The notes beneath the pieces were generated by a model that was given only the letters and a program-made list of their open reading frames with translations, had not been told where the DNA came from and searched no databases. Position numbers and translations under genes: made by a program. A stretch of 64,000 nt of DNA from Halobaculum sp. CBA1158 (GTDB lineage: Archaea > Halobacteriota > Halobacteria > Halobacteriales > Haloferacaceae). This document shows, piece by piece, positions 26,404 to 36,298 of the stretch. How positions within the stretch are numbered: the stretch's first letter is position 1; every line of letters begins with the position of its first letter. Location of the stretch: positions 1,488,001 to 1,552,000 of the forward strand of contig NZ_CP090371.1 in assembly GCF_021431925.1 (NCBI RefSeq), written 5' to 3'.

Positions 26404-27231
26404 ATGACTCTCACGAAACGGATCATCCCCTGTATCGACGTCGACATCGATGACGAGGGGGACGCCGCCGTCTACACCGGGGTCAACTTCGAGGACCTCA
26501 AGTACTCCGGTGACCCCGTCGAGATGGCGAAGAAGTACAACGAGACCGGGGCAGACGAGTTCGTCTTCCTCGACATCACGGCCAGCGCCGAGGGGCGCGA
26601 GACGATGCTGGACACCGTATCCGCGGTCGCCGACGAGTGTTTCATTCCCCTGACGGTCGGCGGCGGCATCCGCACGAAGGCCGACATCAAGGAGACGCTC
26701 CGGGCCGGCGCGGACAAGGTGTCGATCAACTCCGGGGCCATCGCGAACCCGGACCTGATCACCGACGGAGCGGACGCCTTCGGCAGCCAGTGCATCGTCA
26801 TTTCGGTCGACGCGCGCCGCCGCTTCGACGACGAGGGCGACCACTACGTCGAGGTGGAGCGCGACGGCGAAACCGTCGAGTGCTGGTTCGAGTGCACGAT
26901 CAAGGGCGGGCGAGAGGGAACCGATATGGACGTGGTGACGTGGGCGAAGGAGGCCGAGGAACGCGGCGCTGGCGAGCTGTTCGTCAACTCCATCGACGCC
27001 GACGGCACCAAGGACGGCTACGACATCCCCCTCACGAGGGCCGTCTGCGACGCCGTCTCGACGCCCGTCATCGCCTCCTCCGGTTGCGGGGGCCCCGAGG
27101 ACATGGAGGAGGTGTTCCTCGAGGCGAACGCGGACGCCGGCCTCGCGGCCAGCATCTTCCACTTCGACGAGTACGGAATCGACGAGGTGAAGCGCTATCT
27201 CGACGAGCGCGGCGTTCCCGTGCGACTCTGA
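26404..27231 (+). CDS. hisF: Imidazole glycerol phosphate synthase cyclase subunit HisF
   Basis: A 275-residue TIM barrel that uses ammonia from HisH to make imidazole glycerol phosphate (histidine) and AICAR (to purines). Catalytic Asp residues are in the usual places: IIPCIDVDID near the start and NSIDADGTKDGYD after the sixth strand. Phosphate-binding loops are VGGGIRTKAD and ASSGCGGPEDM. The start MTLTKRIIPCIDVD is canonical. No other his gene is adjacent; hisD is at 58216 in the same window, so the histidine genes are scattered. Confidence 0.97.
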   Translation: MTLTKRIIPCIDVDIDDEGDAAVYTGVNFEDLKYSGDPVEMAKKYNETGADEFVFLDITASAEGRETMLDTVSAVADECFIPLTVGGGIRTKADIKETLRAGADKVSINSGAIANPDLITDGADAFGSQCIVISVDARRRFDDEGDHYVEVERDGETVECWFECTIKGGREGTDMDVVTWAKEAEERGAGELFVNSIDADGTKDGYDIPLTRAVCDAVSTPVIASSGCGGPEDMEEVFLEANADAGLAASIFHFDEYGIDEVKRYLDERGVPVRL

Positions 27232-27321
27232 GACGAGAAGTTCGGTCGGCTACGGGGGGATTCGTTCGACGACGGAGTGATTCGTTCGGTTACGGAGCGA
27301 TTCGCCGTCGCGGGTCCTGAT

Positions 27322-27627
27322 TCAGGCCGCGGCGTCGGCCTCGTCGAACGCGGCCTCGACGTCGCCGTACAGCGTTTCGAGCCGGCCGGAGATACCGTCG
27401 GCGGCCTCCGAGAGCGCGTCGAGCGGGTCGAGTCCCTCCTCGGTCTTGATCGAGAGGATCGGCTCGGTCTGACCGCCGGACTGCTCGGGGTTCATGTCGT
27501 AGGTCGCCGCGACGACGCCGTCGGCCTCGAGGAGTTGCCCCTTCAGCACGTTCATGAAGGTGTGGTCCTCGCCCGCGACCTCGATGCGGAGTTCCTCGTC
27601 GGTCTTGTCGATGACGCGAAGTTCCAT
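27322..27627 (-). CDS. rpoL: DNA-directed RNA polymerase subunit L (Rpo11)
   Basis: A 101-residue subunit that pairs with RpoD in the assembly platform of archaeal RNA polymerase, like eukaryotic Rpb11. It shows [20 protein letters not shown], then the family signature [20 protein letters not shown], and [19 protein letters not shown]. The C-terminal helix is longer and acidic. It converges on hisF. The gene is single, with its promoter in the short gap towards the MBL gene. Confidence 0.95.
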   Translation of the reverse strand: MELRVIDKTDEELRIEVAGEDHTFMNVLKGQLLEADGVVAATYDMNPEQSGGQTEPILSIKTEEGLDPLDALSEAADGISGRLETLYGDVEAAFDEADAAA

Positions 27628-27713
27628 TGCCTGAGGATTCGCCCGAGGCGGGTTTCAACCTTGTGTTCCGGGCGCTCGCGGGAGGCGAACGACGCGTCGG
27701 ACCGTCCGACTCC

Positions 27714-28745
27714 TCACGTCTCCGATTCCTCCCACTCGACGACGCGGTCGATCCCCGACTCCGGGAACAGCGCGTCGACGGCAACCCCGTCGGCGGGTTC
27801 GGTCAGCGCGTAGGCGTCGTCGTCACGCTCGACCACGCCCGCGCTGGCGAGGTGTTCGAGGTGGGCGAACGCCTCGCCGGGACCGTGGAGCACGTGGATG
27901 CCGTGGAGGTCGCCGAACAGCGCGGCGCTGACCTCCCACGGCGTCGACGGACCCCGGTCGGCGAGCACGTCGACGACGTTCTCGGTCCGCTCGACGTGGT
28001 GTCGGAGGATCGTCGCCGCGCGACCCGCCGGGTCGTCGATGCGGTCGCGGTGGCCCGGCCACGCGACGGCCGGATCGAGGTCGATCAGCCGCGTGAGACT
28101 GTCGACGTAGCTGGCGAGCGGATCCTCGACGCGCACGTCCGCACCGCCGACGTTCGGAGTGTACTTCGGGAGAATGGCGTCGCCGACGAACGCCCCGTCG
28201 GTCGCGGGGTCGTGAAACGCGGTCAGCCCGGCGGCGTGGCCCGGGAGGTGGACCGCCTCGAGAGTCCGGTCGTTGACCGCGACGGCGTCGCTGTCGGCGA
28301 ACGGCGTCACGTCGCAGGGCTCGCCAGAGAGATCCGCGTGGTCGTCCATGTACGCCACCAGTTGCTCGCGAGTGTCGTCCGGCATCCCCCACTCGCGAAA
28401 CGCCGCCGCTTGGAGGTCGCGCATCTCAGACAGGCTGTCCTCGTCGCCGGACACCAGCGGAGCGTCGGCCTCGTGGGCGTGAACCGTCGCACCGGACTCG
28501 GCCTGGATCGCGCCGGCGAGGCCGGCGTGGTCGTAGTGCCAGTGGGTCAAGAGCACCCTGTCGACGTCGCCGACGGCGTAGCCGAACTCGTTCAGCCCCG
28601 CCGCGAGGTCGTCGCGGACCGCCGACGTGGCGACGCCGGCGTCGACCAGGACGAGCTCGCCGGTCTCGTCCTTCTCGGAGCCGTCGAGCACGTAGACGTT
28701 GTTGAGGCCCTCGAAGACGGTGTTAGTGAGACGGATCCGCTTCAT
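27714..28745 (-). CDS. MBL-fold metallohydrolase
   Basis: A 343-residue metallo-beta-lactamase fold protein, likely a hydrolase of the glyoxalase II/lactonase type. The zinc motif LTHWHYDHAG gives His68, His70, Asp72 and His73; later metal ligands are in LPGHAAG and AWPGHRDRI. The C-terminal ~90 residues are a winged-helix-like tail (LEHLASAGVVERDDDAYALT), typical of the larger LACTB2-like members. The ATG at 28745 gives MKRIRLTNTVFEGLNNVYVL; longer starts are shadow. The substrate is unknown. Confidence 0.9.
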   Translation of the reverse strand: MKRIRLTNTVFEGLNNVYVLDGSEKDETGELVLVDAGVATSAVRDDLAAGLNEFGYAVGDVDRVLLTHWHYDHAGLAGAIQAESGATVHAHEADAPLVSGDEDSLSEMRDLQAAAFREWGMPDDTREQLVAYMDDHADLSGEPCDVTPFADSDAVAVNDRTLEAVHLPGHAAGLTAFHDPATDGAFVGDAILPKYTPNVGGADVRVEDPLASYVDSLTRLIDLDPAVAWPGHRDRIDDPAGRAATILRHHVERTENVVDVLADRGPSTPWEVSAALFGDLHGIHVLHGPGEAFAHLEHLASAGVVERDDDAYALTEPADGVAVDALFPESGIDRVVEWEESET

Positions 28746-28948
28746 GCCGGGAGTGGTTCCCCGCGGGTGAAGAAGCCTTCCGACTCGGTCGCGTCCGCGT
28801 CGTTCGACGGAGCGCGTGCACACGGTCGCGGCGGAACCGCGGACTGGGACAGTTTGATACGGTGTCGGTACGATGATCAGTCCGTAATGTCAGCCGGGGA
28901 GTGGTCCCACCGGCGGCGTCGCCACCGAGAGAAAGCCGGGGGAGGCGC

Positions 28949-30292
28949 GTGAGCTGGCACGCGGTAGCGTTCGTGGCGGCCGGGGTTCTCGGGGGCGTTG
29001 CCGCCGGAGTAGCCTCGTTCGCGCTCCGACGACGCCGGGCCGACTCCGGCCCGAGCGGGGAGGCCGATAGCGACGGACGTGCCGTGGGCGACAGAGCGGG
29101 CGTGGGAGACGGCGTGACCGTGGGAGACGGCGGGACCACAGATCCCGCAGAACGGGCCCGCAGCGTCGCGCTCGCGGAACTCGATGACGGGGTCGTGATC
29201 CTCGACGACGACGGAACCGTCGTCGACTGCAACGTCGCGGCGGCGACCGCGCTCGGGACCGACCGTGAAGATGTCGTGGGCCGATCGCTCGCGGCTGTCG
29301 ACTCCGAACTCGCGGAGATCGTCGGCGAGACCGACCCCGAAGCGGCGACGGATCCCGCGGAGCCGGCGGACATCGGAACCCCGACCGAGGATCCGACGGA
29401 CGACGCGAACCCGTCGACAGACGGACCGCAGTACGTCAGACGGATGGAGGGTGGCGACAGGCACTACGAGGTCCGGGTGTCGGCGGTCGACCGCGACGCG
29501 CCCGCCGGGCGGATCGTGACGCTCCGCGACGTGACCCGTCGACACCGTCACCGCCGCCGGCTGAGCGTCCTCAACCGGGTGATCAGACACGACCTCCGTA
29601 ACGAGATGAACGTCGTGTTGGGATACGCCGAGATCCTCGAGGAGGAGATCGGAAGGCTGGACGGACACGGACGCGACGCCCGCGTCGGCGAGGAGCGCGA
29701 CGAGGGATACGACCGGAGGAGCGAGAGCGACGGCGACGGAACCGGTCCTCGGGCGGCGGTCGAGCGGATCACCGAGGCGGCAGAGTCGATGCTCGAGTTG
29801 TCAGGGCAGGTCCGCGAGGTGGAGGCGACGCTCGACGCACGGGTGTCCGGGAACGCCCGCCTGGACGTGGCGGCGCTCGTTCGCGTGCACGCCGAGTCCC
29901 TGCGCCGTAACGAGCCGGCGGCGACGATCACGCTCGAGGCTCCGGAGGAGGCGTGGGTCAGCGCCAGCGACCTGATCGACGCGGCCGTCGAGAACGTCCT
30001 GTCGAACGCTATCGAGCACAGCCACCGCACGGAACCGCGGGTGGACATCGCCGTCCGCGAGGCCGACGACCGCGTCGAGGTCGTCGTCGCCGACGACGGG
30101 CCCGGGATCCCCGAGCAGGACCTGGAGACGTTCCGCGCCGACGCGGAGACGCAGATCACGCACTCCTCAGGGTTCGGACTGTGGCTCGTCGTGTGGCTCG
30201 TCGAGGAGTCCGGCGGCGACGTGGCCTTCGACGTGACCGAGTCGGGGACGACGGTGACGCTCAGGCTCCCCGCCGCCGAGCCTCCGGAGTGA
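28949..30292 (+). CDS. Membrane-anchored PAS-type histidine kinase
   Basis: A sensor kinase of 447 residues from the GTG at 28949, which follows a purine-rich GGGGGAGG ribosome-site-like stretch. One N-terminal helix (VSWHAVAFVAAGVLGGVAAG) is followed by an acidic Gly/Asp linker and a PAS-like domain (LAELDDGVVILDDDGTVVDC). It has a phospho-acceptor box VIRHDLRNEMNVVLGYAE with His214. The ATPase domain shows an N-box (VENVLSNAIEHS), G1 (VVADDGPGIPEQD) and G2 (SSGFGLWLV). No response regulator is adjacent. A start at 28901 is open but gives a less hydrophobic lead. Confidence 0.88.
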   Translation: MSWHAVAFVAAGVLGGVAAGVASFALRRRRADSGPSGEADSDGRAVGDRAGVGDGVTVGDGGTTDPAERARSVALAELDDGVVILDDDGTVVDCNVAAATALGTDREDVVGRSLAAVDSELAEIVGETDPEAATDPAEPADIGTPTEDPTDDANPSTDGPQYVRRMEGGDRHYEVRVSAVDRDAPAGRIVTLRDVTRRHRHRRRLSVLNRVIRHDLRNEMNVVLGYAEILEEEIGRLDGHGRDARVGEERDEGYDRRSESDGDGTGPRAAVERITEAAESMLELSGQVREVEATLDARVSGNARLDVAALVRVHAESLRRNEPAATITLEAPEEAWVSASDLIDAAVENVLSNAIEHSHRTEPRVDIAVREADDRVEVVVADDGPGIPEQDLETFRADAETQITHSSGFGLWLVVWLVEESGGDVAFDVTESGTTVTLRLPAAEPPE

Positions 30293-30334
30293 GATCGCCA
30301 CCGACGCGGGTCAGGCACCGCCGCGATCGGGATG

Positions 30335-30985
30335 CTACCGGACCAGATACGGGTCTGACCCGGCGATGAAACGGCCGAGGTCGGACTCCCGACGGTAGTC
30401 CGTCGACTGGAGCGTGTCGAGGCCGGCGACGAGGCGGTCGGCGTCGCCGTCGACCCACTCGGCGGGGTCCTTGATCGGAACCACGAGCCAGCCGGAGCCG
30501 CGGATCTCCGTCCCGTGGAGGGCGTCCATGTCGACCTCGGTGTCGGCGATGCGCGCGGTGTAGTTCGCCAGGACGTGACGGGTGGTCCGCGCGCCGACCG
30601 GGAGAAGGACGTGGGCGGCGATGGCGCGGAGTTCGGCGTCGAAGAAGCGCTCCATGTCGTCGTAGGAGGCCGGCGTCGGGTCACCGTCCTCGCCCAGTCG
30701 GTCGCCCTCGGCGACGCACATGTGGAGGTACGAGAGGAAGGTGGACGCCACGTCCGGTTCGTGGCCGGCGGCGTCGAGGAGTCCCGCCCGGACGAGCGCC
30801 CCGAGCAAGCGGTCGCCGGCGTCGGAGCCGGTGAACGGCACGCCGGTCTCGACTCCCCCGTGGACCCCCGGGTGGTCGCCCGCGACGTGGAAGTCGGCGT
30901 TGGCGTCGCCGTAGCCGGGGACGAACCGCTCACAGTCGGGGGTCATTCCGAAGGGATTCGAGACGCGGTCGGTGACGTTCTTCAC
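30335..30985 (-). CDS. Uracil-DNA glycosylase superfamily protein
   Basis: A 216-residue protein of the UDG fold. The GTG at 30985 gives VKNVTDRVSNPFGMTPDCER, which matches the haloarchaeal family start better than the internal ATG at NPFGM. A motif-A-like loop reads HVAGDHPGVHGG, and a later conserved block is LLPVGARTTRHVLANY. The usual HPSP leucine-loop motif of classic UDGs is not seen; in that region the sequence reads LVVPIKDPAEW. Repair of deaminated DNA is likely from the family, but the changed motif means substrate and activity are uncertain. Confidence 0.78.
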   Translation of the reverse strand: MKNVTDRVSNPFGMTPDCERFVPGYGDANADFHVAGDHPGVHGGVETGVPFTGSDAGDRLLGALVRAGLLDAAGHEPDVASTFLSYLHMCVAEGDRLGEDGDPTPASYDDMERFFDAELRAIAAHVLLPVGARTTRHVLANYTARIADTEVDMDALHGTEIRGSGWLVVPIKDPAEWVDGDADRLVAGLDTLQSTDYRRESDLGRFIAGSDPYLVR

Positions 30986-31121
30986 GCACCCTCGTAGGCG
31001 ACGAGCGGGGCAAGGCACTTGCGGTTCCCGCGGTGTCGCTGGAAGTCGAGATCGACCGGGGGCGAGATCCGAGACGGCGACAGAGAGGGAGAAGGGCCGT
31101 GGGCGTGAGACCCAGAGCCGG

Positions 31122-31595
31122 CTACAGTTCGACGCCGGAGGGGATGAGGCTCTCGCGGCGCAGGAGGTTTCCGTTCGCGTCGTACACGAGGAACGTCTCC
31201 TTCTCGTAGGTGACGAGCGGTTCCCCGTCGAGTTCGATGTCGACGCGGTAGCTGCCGTCGCCGTCGTCGGCGCGGCCGTACTCGCGGGCCGCGCGGATAA
31301 ATCGGAGCACGTCGTCGGCGCGCTCGTTGAGTTCGAGCACGAAGTCGCCGGTGATCCGGTTGGTGACGCCGACGACGCCCTCGGCGTCGGGGTCGCGTTC
31401 GTGATCCGAGCGCAGGCGGAACGCCACGTCGGTCTCGCCGGCCGAGAGGAGTTCGTCGTCCGTGCCCGTGAGCCGCTCGCGAAGCGTGTCCTCGGGGCCG
31501 TGGAAGTCGATGGAGACGGTCGGTTTTTCCGGGTCGCCCTCGTCGTCGACCCAGTCGATGTTGTCGACCTTCAGCTCGAAGTGATCGCGCCTCAT
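31122..31595 (-). CDS. Conserved haloarchaeal protein (DUF5793-like)
   Basis: A 157-residue acidic soluble protein beginning MRRDHFELKVDNIDWVDDEG. Recognised as the haloarchaeal DUF5793 type, function unknown. Features include VSIDFHGPEDTLRERLTG, a middle segment with VTNRITGDFVLELNERADDV, and a strand-rich end (YRVDIELDGEPLVTYEKETF). It stands alone between the UDG-like gene and a divergent membrane-protein gene. No catalytic motif is seen. Confidence 0.75.
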   Translation of the reverse strand: MRRDHFELKVDNIDWVDDEGDPEKPTVSIDFHGPEDTLRERLTGTDDELLSAGETDVAFRLRSDHERDPDAEGVVGVTNRITGDFVLELNERADDVLRFIRAAREYGRADDGDGSYRVDIELDGEPLVTYEKETFLVYDANGNLLRRESLIPSGVEL

Positions 31596-31700
31596 TCCGT
31601 TGGCTGTGCTTGGGGATCGGTGTGTAAGTACGTAACGCCCGGGGCGATTGTCGGGAACCGGTCCCGGCCATTTATCCCGGCGCGACGTGGGTCGAGGTAC

Positions 31701-32234
31701 ATGGTCTGGGTACGCTCGGAGTACGCGGGGGAGCTGGCGGTGTTGTCCACCTGGGTCACGGCGCTGCTCCCGTGGAACGTCTTCTACGGCGTCGTCGGCG
31801 GGGGGACGGCCCTGTTCATCCGGTTTCCGCTCCTCCAGATCCGCTACACCACGGGGATTCCCCTGGTTCAGGCGACGACGCTGTCGGATCCGGTCTCGGC
31901 GTATCTGCTCCAGGCGGGTACGTCAGTTCAGGTCGCGTACGGCCTCTGGGTCGTCGGCGCGGCGGTCTACCTCGTCGCGCTCGCGGCCTCCGTGTACTAC
32001 TATCGCAACGAGGCGGCCGCCGAGTCGTGGTCGGTCGACCCCGTCTCGCTACTTGGCGGCCTCCTCGTCGCCAGCGCGGTCGCGTTCCTGGCCTCCTCGG
32101 CGCTGTTCCCCGAACGACTGTTCGGGCTCTCCCTCGGCCTCGGCGGCGGACTGCCGGGAGTGTCTGTCCCCGTCGGCGCGGTGATCCAACTCGCGCTCGG
32201 CGGGGTGCTCCTCCGCGCCGAACGGGTCGCGTGA
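31701..32234 (+). CDS. Uncharacterised haloarchaeal membrane protein (possibly DUF7549)
   Basis: A 177-residue membrane protein with four predicted helices. It begins MVWVRSEYAGELAVLSTWVT, then ALLPWNVFYGVVGGGTALFI. The second helix lies near YGLWVVGAAVYLVALAASVY. The last two are LLGGLLVASAVAFLASSALF and the C-terminal VGAVIQLALGGVLL. I recognise the N-terminal pattern from conserved haloarchaeal proteins, but no function is known. The ATG at 31701 follows a TATA-like CATTTATCC (about 31670-31678), supporting this start. Confidence 0.72.
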   Translation: MVWVRSEYAGELAVLSTWVTALLPWNVFYGVVGGGTALFIRFPLLQIRYTTGIPLVQATTLSDPVSAYLLQAGTSVQVAYGLWVVGAAVYLVALAASVYYYRNEAAAESWSVDPVSLLGGLLVASAVAFLASSALFPERLFGLSLGLGGGLPGVSVPVGAVIQLALGGVLLRAERVA

Positions 32235-32416
32235 GGCCGTGATCGGGTCGGCATCGGCGTCTCCCGATCCGCGACCGCGACGATACCAGAAACCGCAACC
32301 GCGACCGCGACGCCGCCGCCGTCGTGACGAAGCCGATCGGGACGCGACGCGTCGCACGGCCGCGGAACTGGTGGTGAAGTTAAGTACCGGACCTCCCTAC
32401 GAGGCGTAACTGCGCC

Positions 32417-34129
32417 ATGTCCGGGGACACCGTCGAGCCGAGGTCGGGTGAGAGTCGCCTCGACGCGCTCCGTCGGCAAGTCTCGCGGACGATCGAGGTG
32501 CTTCGCGGCACCGACATCGACGTGCGCCCGTTTCGCCCCGGAGAGGACGGCCCGCTCGCGGGGTTCGATCCCGATCCGGACCACGAGGAGATCGACCGCT
32601 ACTGGGTGAACGCCCCGTACGCGTACATCGTCGTCACCTACGATACCGTCGAGGACAAACACCTGTACAACGTCGTCGAGCCCGAACTCGACGACTTCGA
32701 GTTGTCGCTGCTCCAGCGCATCGTCGACGACATCCGCGACCCGCTCCTCTACAGCGGCGACGTGGAGCGCGCCGACGAGGACACCCTCCGCCGGGAGCTG
32801 GAGGCGCTGCTCGAACAGTACGGCGTCGACGCGGACATGTCGACGTATCACACGCTGCTATACTACCTGCGGCGCGATTTCCGCGGCTTCGGCAAGGTCG
32901 ACGCGCTGCTGTCGGACCGTCACATCGAGGACATCTCCTGTGACGGCTACGACCTCCCGCTGTTCGTCTATCACGACGACTACACCGACATCGAGACGAA
33001 CGTCGTCTTCGGGGAGGAGGAGCTCGACAACTACGTCATCAGGCTGGCCCAGCAGTCCGGCCGGCACATCTCCGTCGGCGACCCCATCGTCGAGACGACG
33101 CTTCCGGACGGCTCCCGGGCGGAACTCGCGCTCGGCGAGGAGGTGACGCCGCGGGGGTCGGCGTTCACCATCCGGCAGTACGCCGAGGAGCCGTTCACGC
33201 CGATCGACCTGATCGACTACGGGACGTTCTCGATCGAGCAGATGGCGTACTTCTGGCTCTGTATCGAGCACAACAAGAGCCTCATTTTCGCCGGCGGCAC
33301 GGCCTCGGGGAAGACCACCTCGATGAACGCCGTCTCGATGTTCATCCCCCCGCGCTCGAAGGTGCTCACGATCGAGGACACCCGCGAGCTGTCGCTGTAT
33401 CACGACAACTGGCTCTCGTCGGTCACCCGGGAGCGGACGGGAGAGGGCGAGGACATCGACATGTACGACCTCCTGCGCTCGGCGCTGCGACACCGGCCGG
33501 AGTACATCATCGTCGGCGAGGTGCGCGGCGAGGAGGCGCTCACCCTGTTCCAGGCGATGAACACGGGCCACACCACCTTCTCGACGATGCACGCCGACTC
33601 CATCGAGACGGTGATCAACCGCCTGGAGAACGAGCCGATCAACGTCCCGCGGGCGATGGTGCGCTCGCTCGACATGCTGTCGGTGCAGACGCTCACCCGC
33701 TTCGGGGGCGACCGGGTTCGGCGCGCGAAGACCGTCGGCGAGATCGGCGACATCGACCAACGGACCGGGGAGTTGGACTACTCGTCGGTGTTCAGTTGGG
33801 ACGCCGAATCGGACAGCTTCCGGCGGAACGACTCGGTCCTCCTCGACGAGATCCAGGCCGAGCGCGGGTGGAGCCGGAGCGAACTGCTCTCGGAGATGCG
33901 TGACCGGCGGCGCTTCCTCACCCACCTGCGCGACCAGGGCGTGACCGACTACCGCCGGTTCACGGCGCTGGTCAACGAGTACTACGCCGACTCGGACCGC
34001 GTGATGGACCGGATCGAGGCGGCCGAGGACGCCGACGAGACTGTCGAGGCGGACGAGGCGCTCGTCGATGCGGGGGGCGCATCCGTCGAAACCGAAGACG
34101 AGTCGACCGGGGACGACGGCGGGGGCTGA
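32417..34129 (+). CDS. Type II/IV secretion (pilus) ATPase, PilB/GspE/TadA-like (locus 1)
   Basis: A 570-residue hexameric ATPase that drives pilus or archaellum-like assembly from the cytosolic side. It has an N-terminal domain (RYWVNAPYAYIVVTYDTVED), then the CTE region IEDISCDGYDLPLFVYHDDY. Walker A is IFAGGTASGKTTSMNA (about residue 290). An Asp box follows in TIEDTRELSLYHDNW. Walker B is YIIVGEVRGEEALTLFQAM (about 360), and the His box includes MNTGHTTFSTMHADS. The C-terminal tail is acidic. Three bases later a TadC-type gene begins, so the two form an operon. A TATA-like TTAAGTA (about 32378-32386) precedes it. Confidence 0.93.
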   Translation: MSGDTVEPRSGESRLDALRRQVSRTIEVLRGTDIDVRPFRPGEDGPLAGFDPDPDHEEIDRYWVNAPYAYIVVTYDTVEDKHLYNVVEPELDDFELSLLQRIVDDIRDPLLYSGDVERADEDTLRRELEALLEQYGVDADMSTYHTLLYYLRRDFRGFGKVDALLSDRHIEDISCDGYDLPLFVYHDDYTDIETNVVFGEEELDNYVIRLAQQSGRHISVGDPIVETTLPDGSRAELALGEEVTPRGSAFTIRQYAEEPFTPIDLIDYGTFSIEQMAYFWLCIEHNKSLIFAGGTASGKTTSMNAVSMFIPPRSKVLTIEDTRELSLYHDNWLSSVTRERTGEGEDIDMYDLLRSALRHRPEYIIVGEVRGEEALTLFQAMNTGHTTFSTMHADSIETVINRLENEPINVPRAMVRSLDMLSVQTLTRFGGDRVRRAKTVGEIGDIDQRTGELDYSSVFSWDAESDSFRRNDSVLLDEIQAERGWSRSELLSEMRDRRRFLTHLRDQGVTDYRRFTALVNEYYADSDRVMDRIEAAEDADETVEADEALVDAGGASVETEDESTGDDGGG

Positions 34130-34132
34130 CGG

Positions 34133-36298
34133 ATGGTGCTCTCGTACCTCCCGTTGGTGGCGGCGCTGGCGCTGCTTGCCCCGCCGGTGGCGGCCCCGTG
34201 GAACCGACGGGCGAACCTCGTCGTGACCCGGGTCGCCGTCCTGGTGTTCGGGACGTACGTCGCCGAGTCCAATCCGCGCAAGCACGACCAGCAGGAGCGG
34301 ATCCGCGCGACGCACATGGGCGTCACCCATCGGATGTACACCTCGAAGACGCTGCTGTACGCTACGATCTCGGGGGTCTCCGGGAGCGTGATCGGGGTGT
34401 ACGCCGCGGCGGCGACGCTCGCGCTGCTCCGGATCGGCGGGGAGACGATCCGGGCGATGGTGCCGCCGCAGTTGGGATTCCTCGCGGGGTTGACGCAGAT
34501 CGGTGCCCTCGGCGTCGGAGAGCTGTTCCCGTTGCTGTTGATCTCCTCGGCGACCGTCGGGGCCGGATCGGCCGTCGCCGTCTACCTGTTCCGGTGGAAG
34601 ATCCTCGACCAGCGGGCGCAGGCGCGCGCCGGTCAGGTGGAGGCGACGCTCCCGCGGACGGTCGCGTTCGTGTACGCGCTGTCGCGCTCGGGCATGTCGT
34701 TCCCCGTCGTGTTGAACACGGTGACGCGGAACGAGGACGTGTACGGCGAGGCGGCCCGCGAGATCGGCGTCGCCGTGCGCGACATGAACACCTTCGGGAC
34801 GGACGTGCTCACGGCCTTAGAGCGGATGTCGTCGCGTACTCCCTCCGAGAACATGTCCGAATTCGGTGAGAACCTCGCGTCTGTGCTCGGTAGCGGTCGG
34901 AGCCTCACGGAGTTCCTGCGCGGCCAGTACGACCGATACCAGGAGGAGGCGGAGTCACAGCAGGAGCAGTACCTCGAACTCCTCTCGACGTTCGCGGAGG
35001 CGTACGTGACCGTGTTGGTCGCGGGGCCGTTGTTCTTCATCACGATCCTCGTCGTCATCGGGCTGGTGCTTCAGGACACGGTTCCGATTCTCCGAGTCGT
35101 CGTCTACGCCGGGATCCCGCTCGCGAGCGTCGGCTTCGTGGTCTACATCGACTCGATCACCCGCTCGGAGGGCGAATCCGGCGGACTCGACCGGAACGTG
35201 CGCGACCCGCGGGTCGTCGGCGCGGCGAACGCCAGGATCGGGACGAGCGCGACGACGGAGGGAGCGCGCACGGACGGCGGCGTCGCCGATGCGGGCGACC
35301 TCGGGTCGACCGTCGGATCGCCGGGCGGGAACGACCGATGGACCGCCAGCAGGGAGCGACTCGCCGTCTACGATCGGCTGGAGCGACTCATCGACGTCGC
35401 GGGGCGACCGCTGGAGATGATGCTGGTCCGGCCGTCGCTGACGGCGACCCTGACCGTTCCGTTCGGGCTGTGGTGGGTGTGGGCGCGGACGGGGTCGATC
35501 CCGCTGTCGCCGCTCCCGCTGGCGCGACTGTTCGACTCGCCGGTGATCGAGGCGACGCTGTTCGCGCTTCTGGCCTACGGGATCGCCTACGAGATAGACA
35601 AGCGTCGGACGCGGGCGATCGAACGCGCGGTTCCGGACTTTCTCGACCGGATGGCGAGCATTAACGAGGCGGGCATGACGGTCGTCGAGAGCATCGAGCG
35701 ACTCACCCGGTCGGACCTCGACCGGCTCACGCCGGAGGTGCAGCGCGCGTGGCGGGACATTCAGTGGGGAGCGGACGCCTCGACGGCGCTGGAGCGACTC
35801 CGGGATCGCACCGGGTCGCCGATGGTGTCGCGGTCGGTCGCGCTGATCACGAACGCGATCGCCGCCAGCGGCGAGGTCGCGCCCGTTCTCGAGATCGCCG
35901 CCGACGAGGCGCGCGCGACCAGACTGCTTCGCAAGGAGCGCCGGCAGGTGATGATCACGTACCTGATGGTGATCTACATCTCCTTCGCGGTGTTCATCGG
36001 CATCATCGCGGCGCTGACCGTGGCGTTCATCCCGGCGATCGAGGGGGCACAGCTCTCGGGCGCGACCGGGGGGATCAGCAGCCCGGTCGGAGGGTCGGTC
36101 TCCACCGGCGGGATCGGCGACCTGGGCGGCGTCAACATCGACCAGTACATCGTGTTGTTCTATCACGCCGCCGCGATCCAGGGCGTCTGTTCGGGGCTCA
36201 TCGCGGGCCAACTCGGCGAGGGGAGCGTCAGCGACGGGGTGAAACACGCCGCAGTCATGCTGTTGGCCGCGTACATCACGTTCGTCTTCATCGGATGA
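34133..36298 (+). CDS. Type II secretion F-family (TadC/PilC-like) membrane protein (locus 1)
   Basis: A 721-residue platform protein of archaeal type IV pilus-like machines. Two T2SSF domains are visible, each with a cytosolic helical bundle between membrane helices. The first carries ATLPRTVAFVYALSRSGMSF and the second RAVPDFLDRMASINEAGMTV. A Gly/Thr-rich linker joins them (about residues 350-400). At the C-terminus, an extracellular Gly/Ser loop (SGATGGISSPVGGSVSTGG) precedes the last two helices. It starts three bases after the ATPase stop and its own stop overlaps the ATG of a methyltransferase. No pilin gene is adjacent, unlike locus 2. Confidence 0.92.
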   Translation: MVLSYLPLVAALALLAPPVAAPWNRRANLVVTRVAVLVFGTYVAESNPRKHDQQERIRATHMGVTHRMYTSKTLLYATISGVSGSVIGVYAAAATLALLRIGGETIRAMVPPQLGFLAGLTQIGALGVGELFPLLLISSATVGAGSAVAVYLFRWKILDQRAQARAGQVEATLPRTVAFVYALSRSGMSFPVVLNTVTRNEDVYGEAAREIGVAVRDMNTFGTDVLTALERMSSRTPSENMSEFGENLASVLGSGRSLTEFLRGQYDRYQEEAESQQEQYLELLSTFAEAYVTVLVAGPLFFITILVVIGLVLQDTVPILRVVVYAGIPLASVGFVVYIDSITRSEGESGGLDRNVRDPRVVGAANARIGTSATTEGARTDGGVADAGDLGSTVGSPGGNDRWTASRERLAVYDRLERLIDVAGRPLEMMLVRPSLTATLTVPFGLWWVWARTGSIPLSPLPLARLFDSPVIEATLFALLAYGIAYEIDKRRTRAIERAVPDFLDRMASINEAGMTVVESIERLTRSDLDRLTPEVQRAWRDIQWGADASTALERLRDRTGSPMVSRSVALITNAIAASGEVAPVLEIAADEARATRLLRKERRQVMITYLMVIYISFAVFIGIIAALTVAFIPAIEGAQLSGATGGISSPVGGSVSTGGIGDLGGVNIDQYIVLFYHAAAIQGVCSGLIAGQLGEGSVSDGVKHAAVMLLAAYITFVFIG

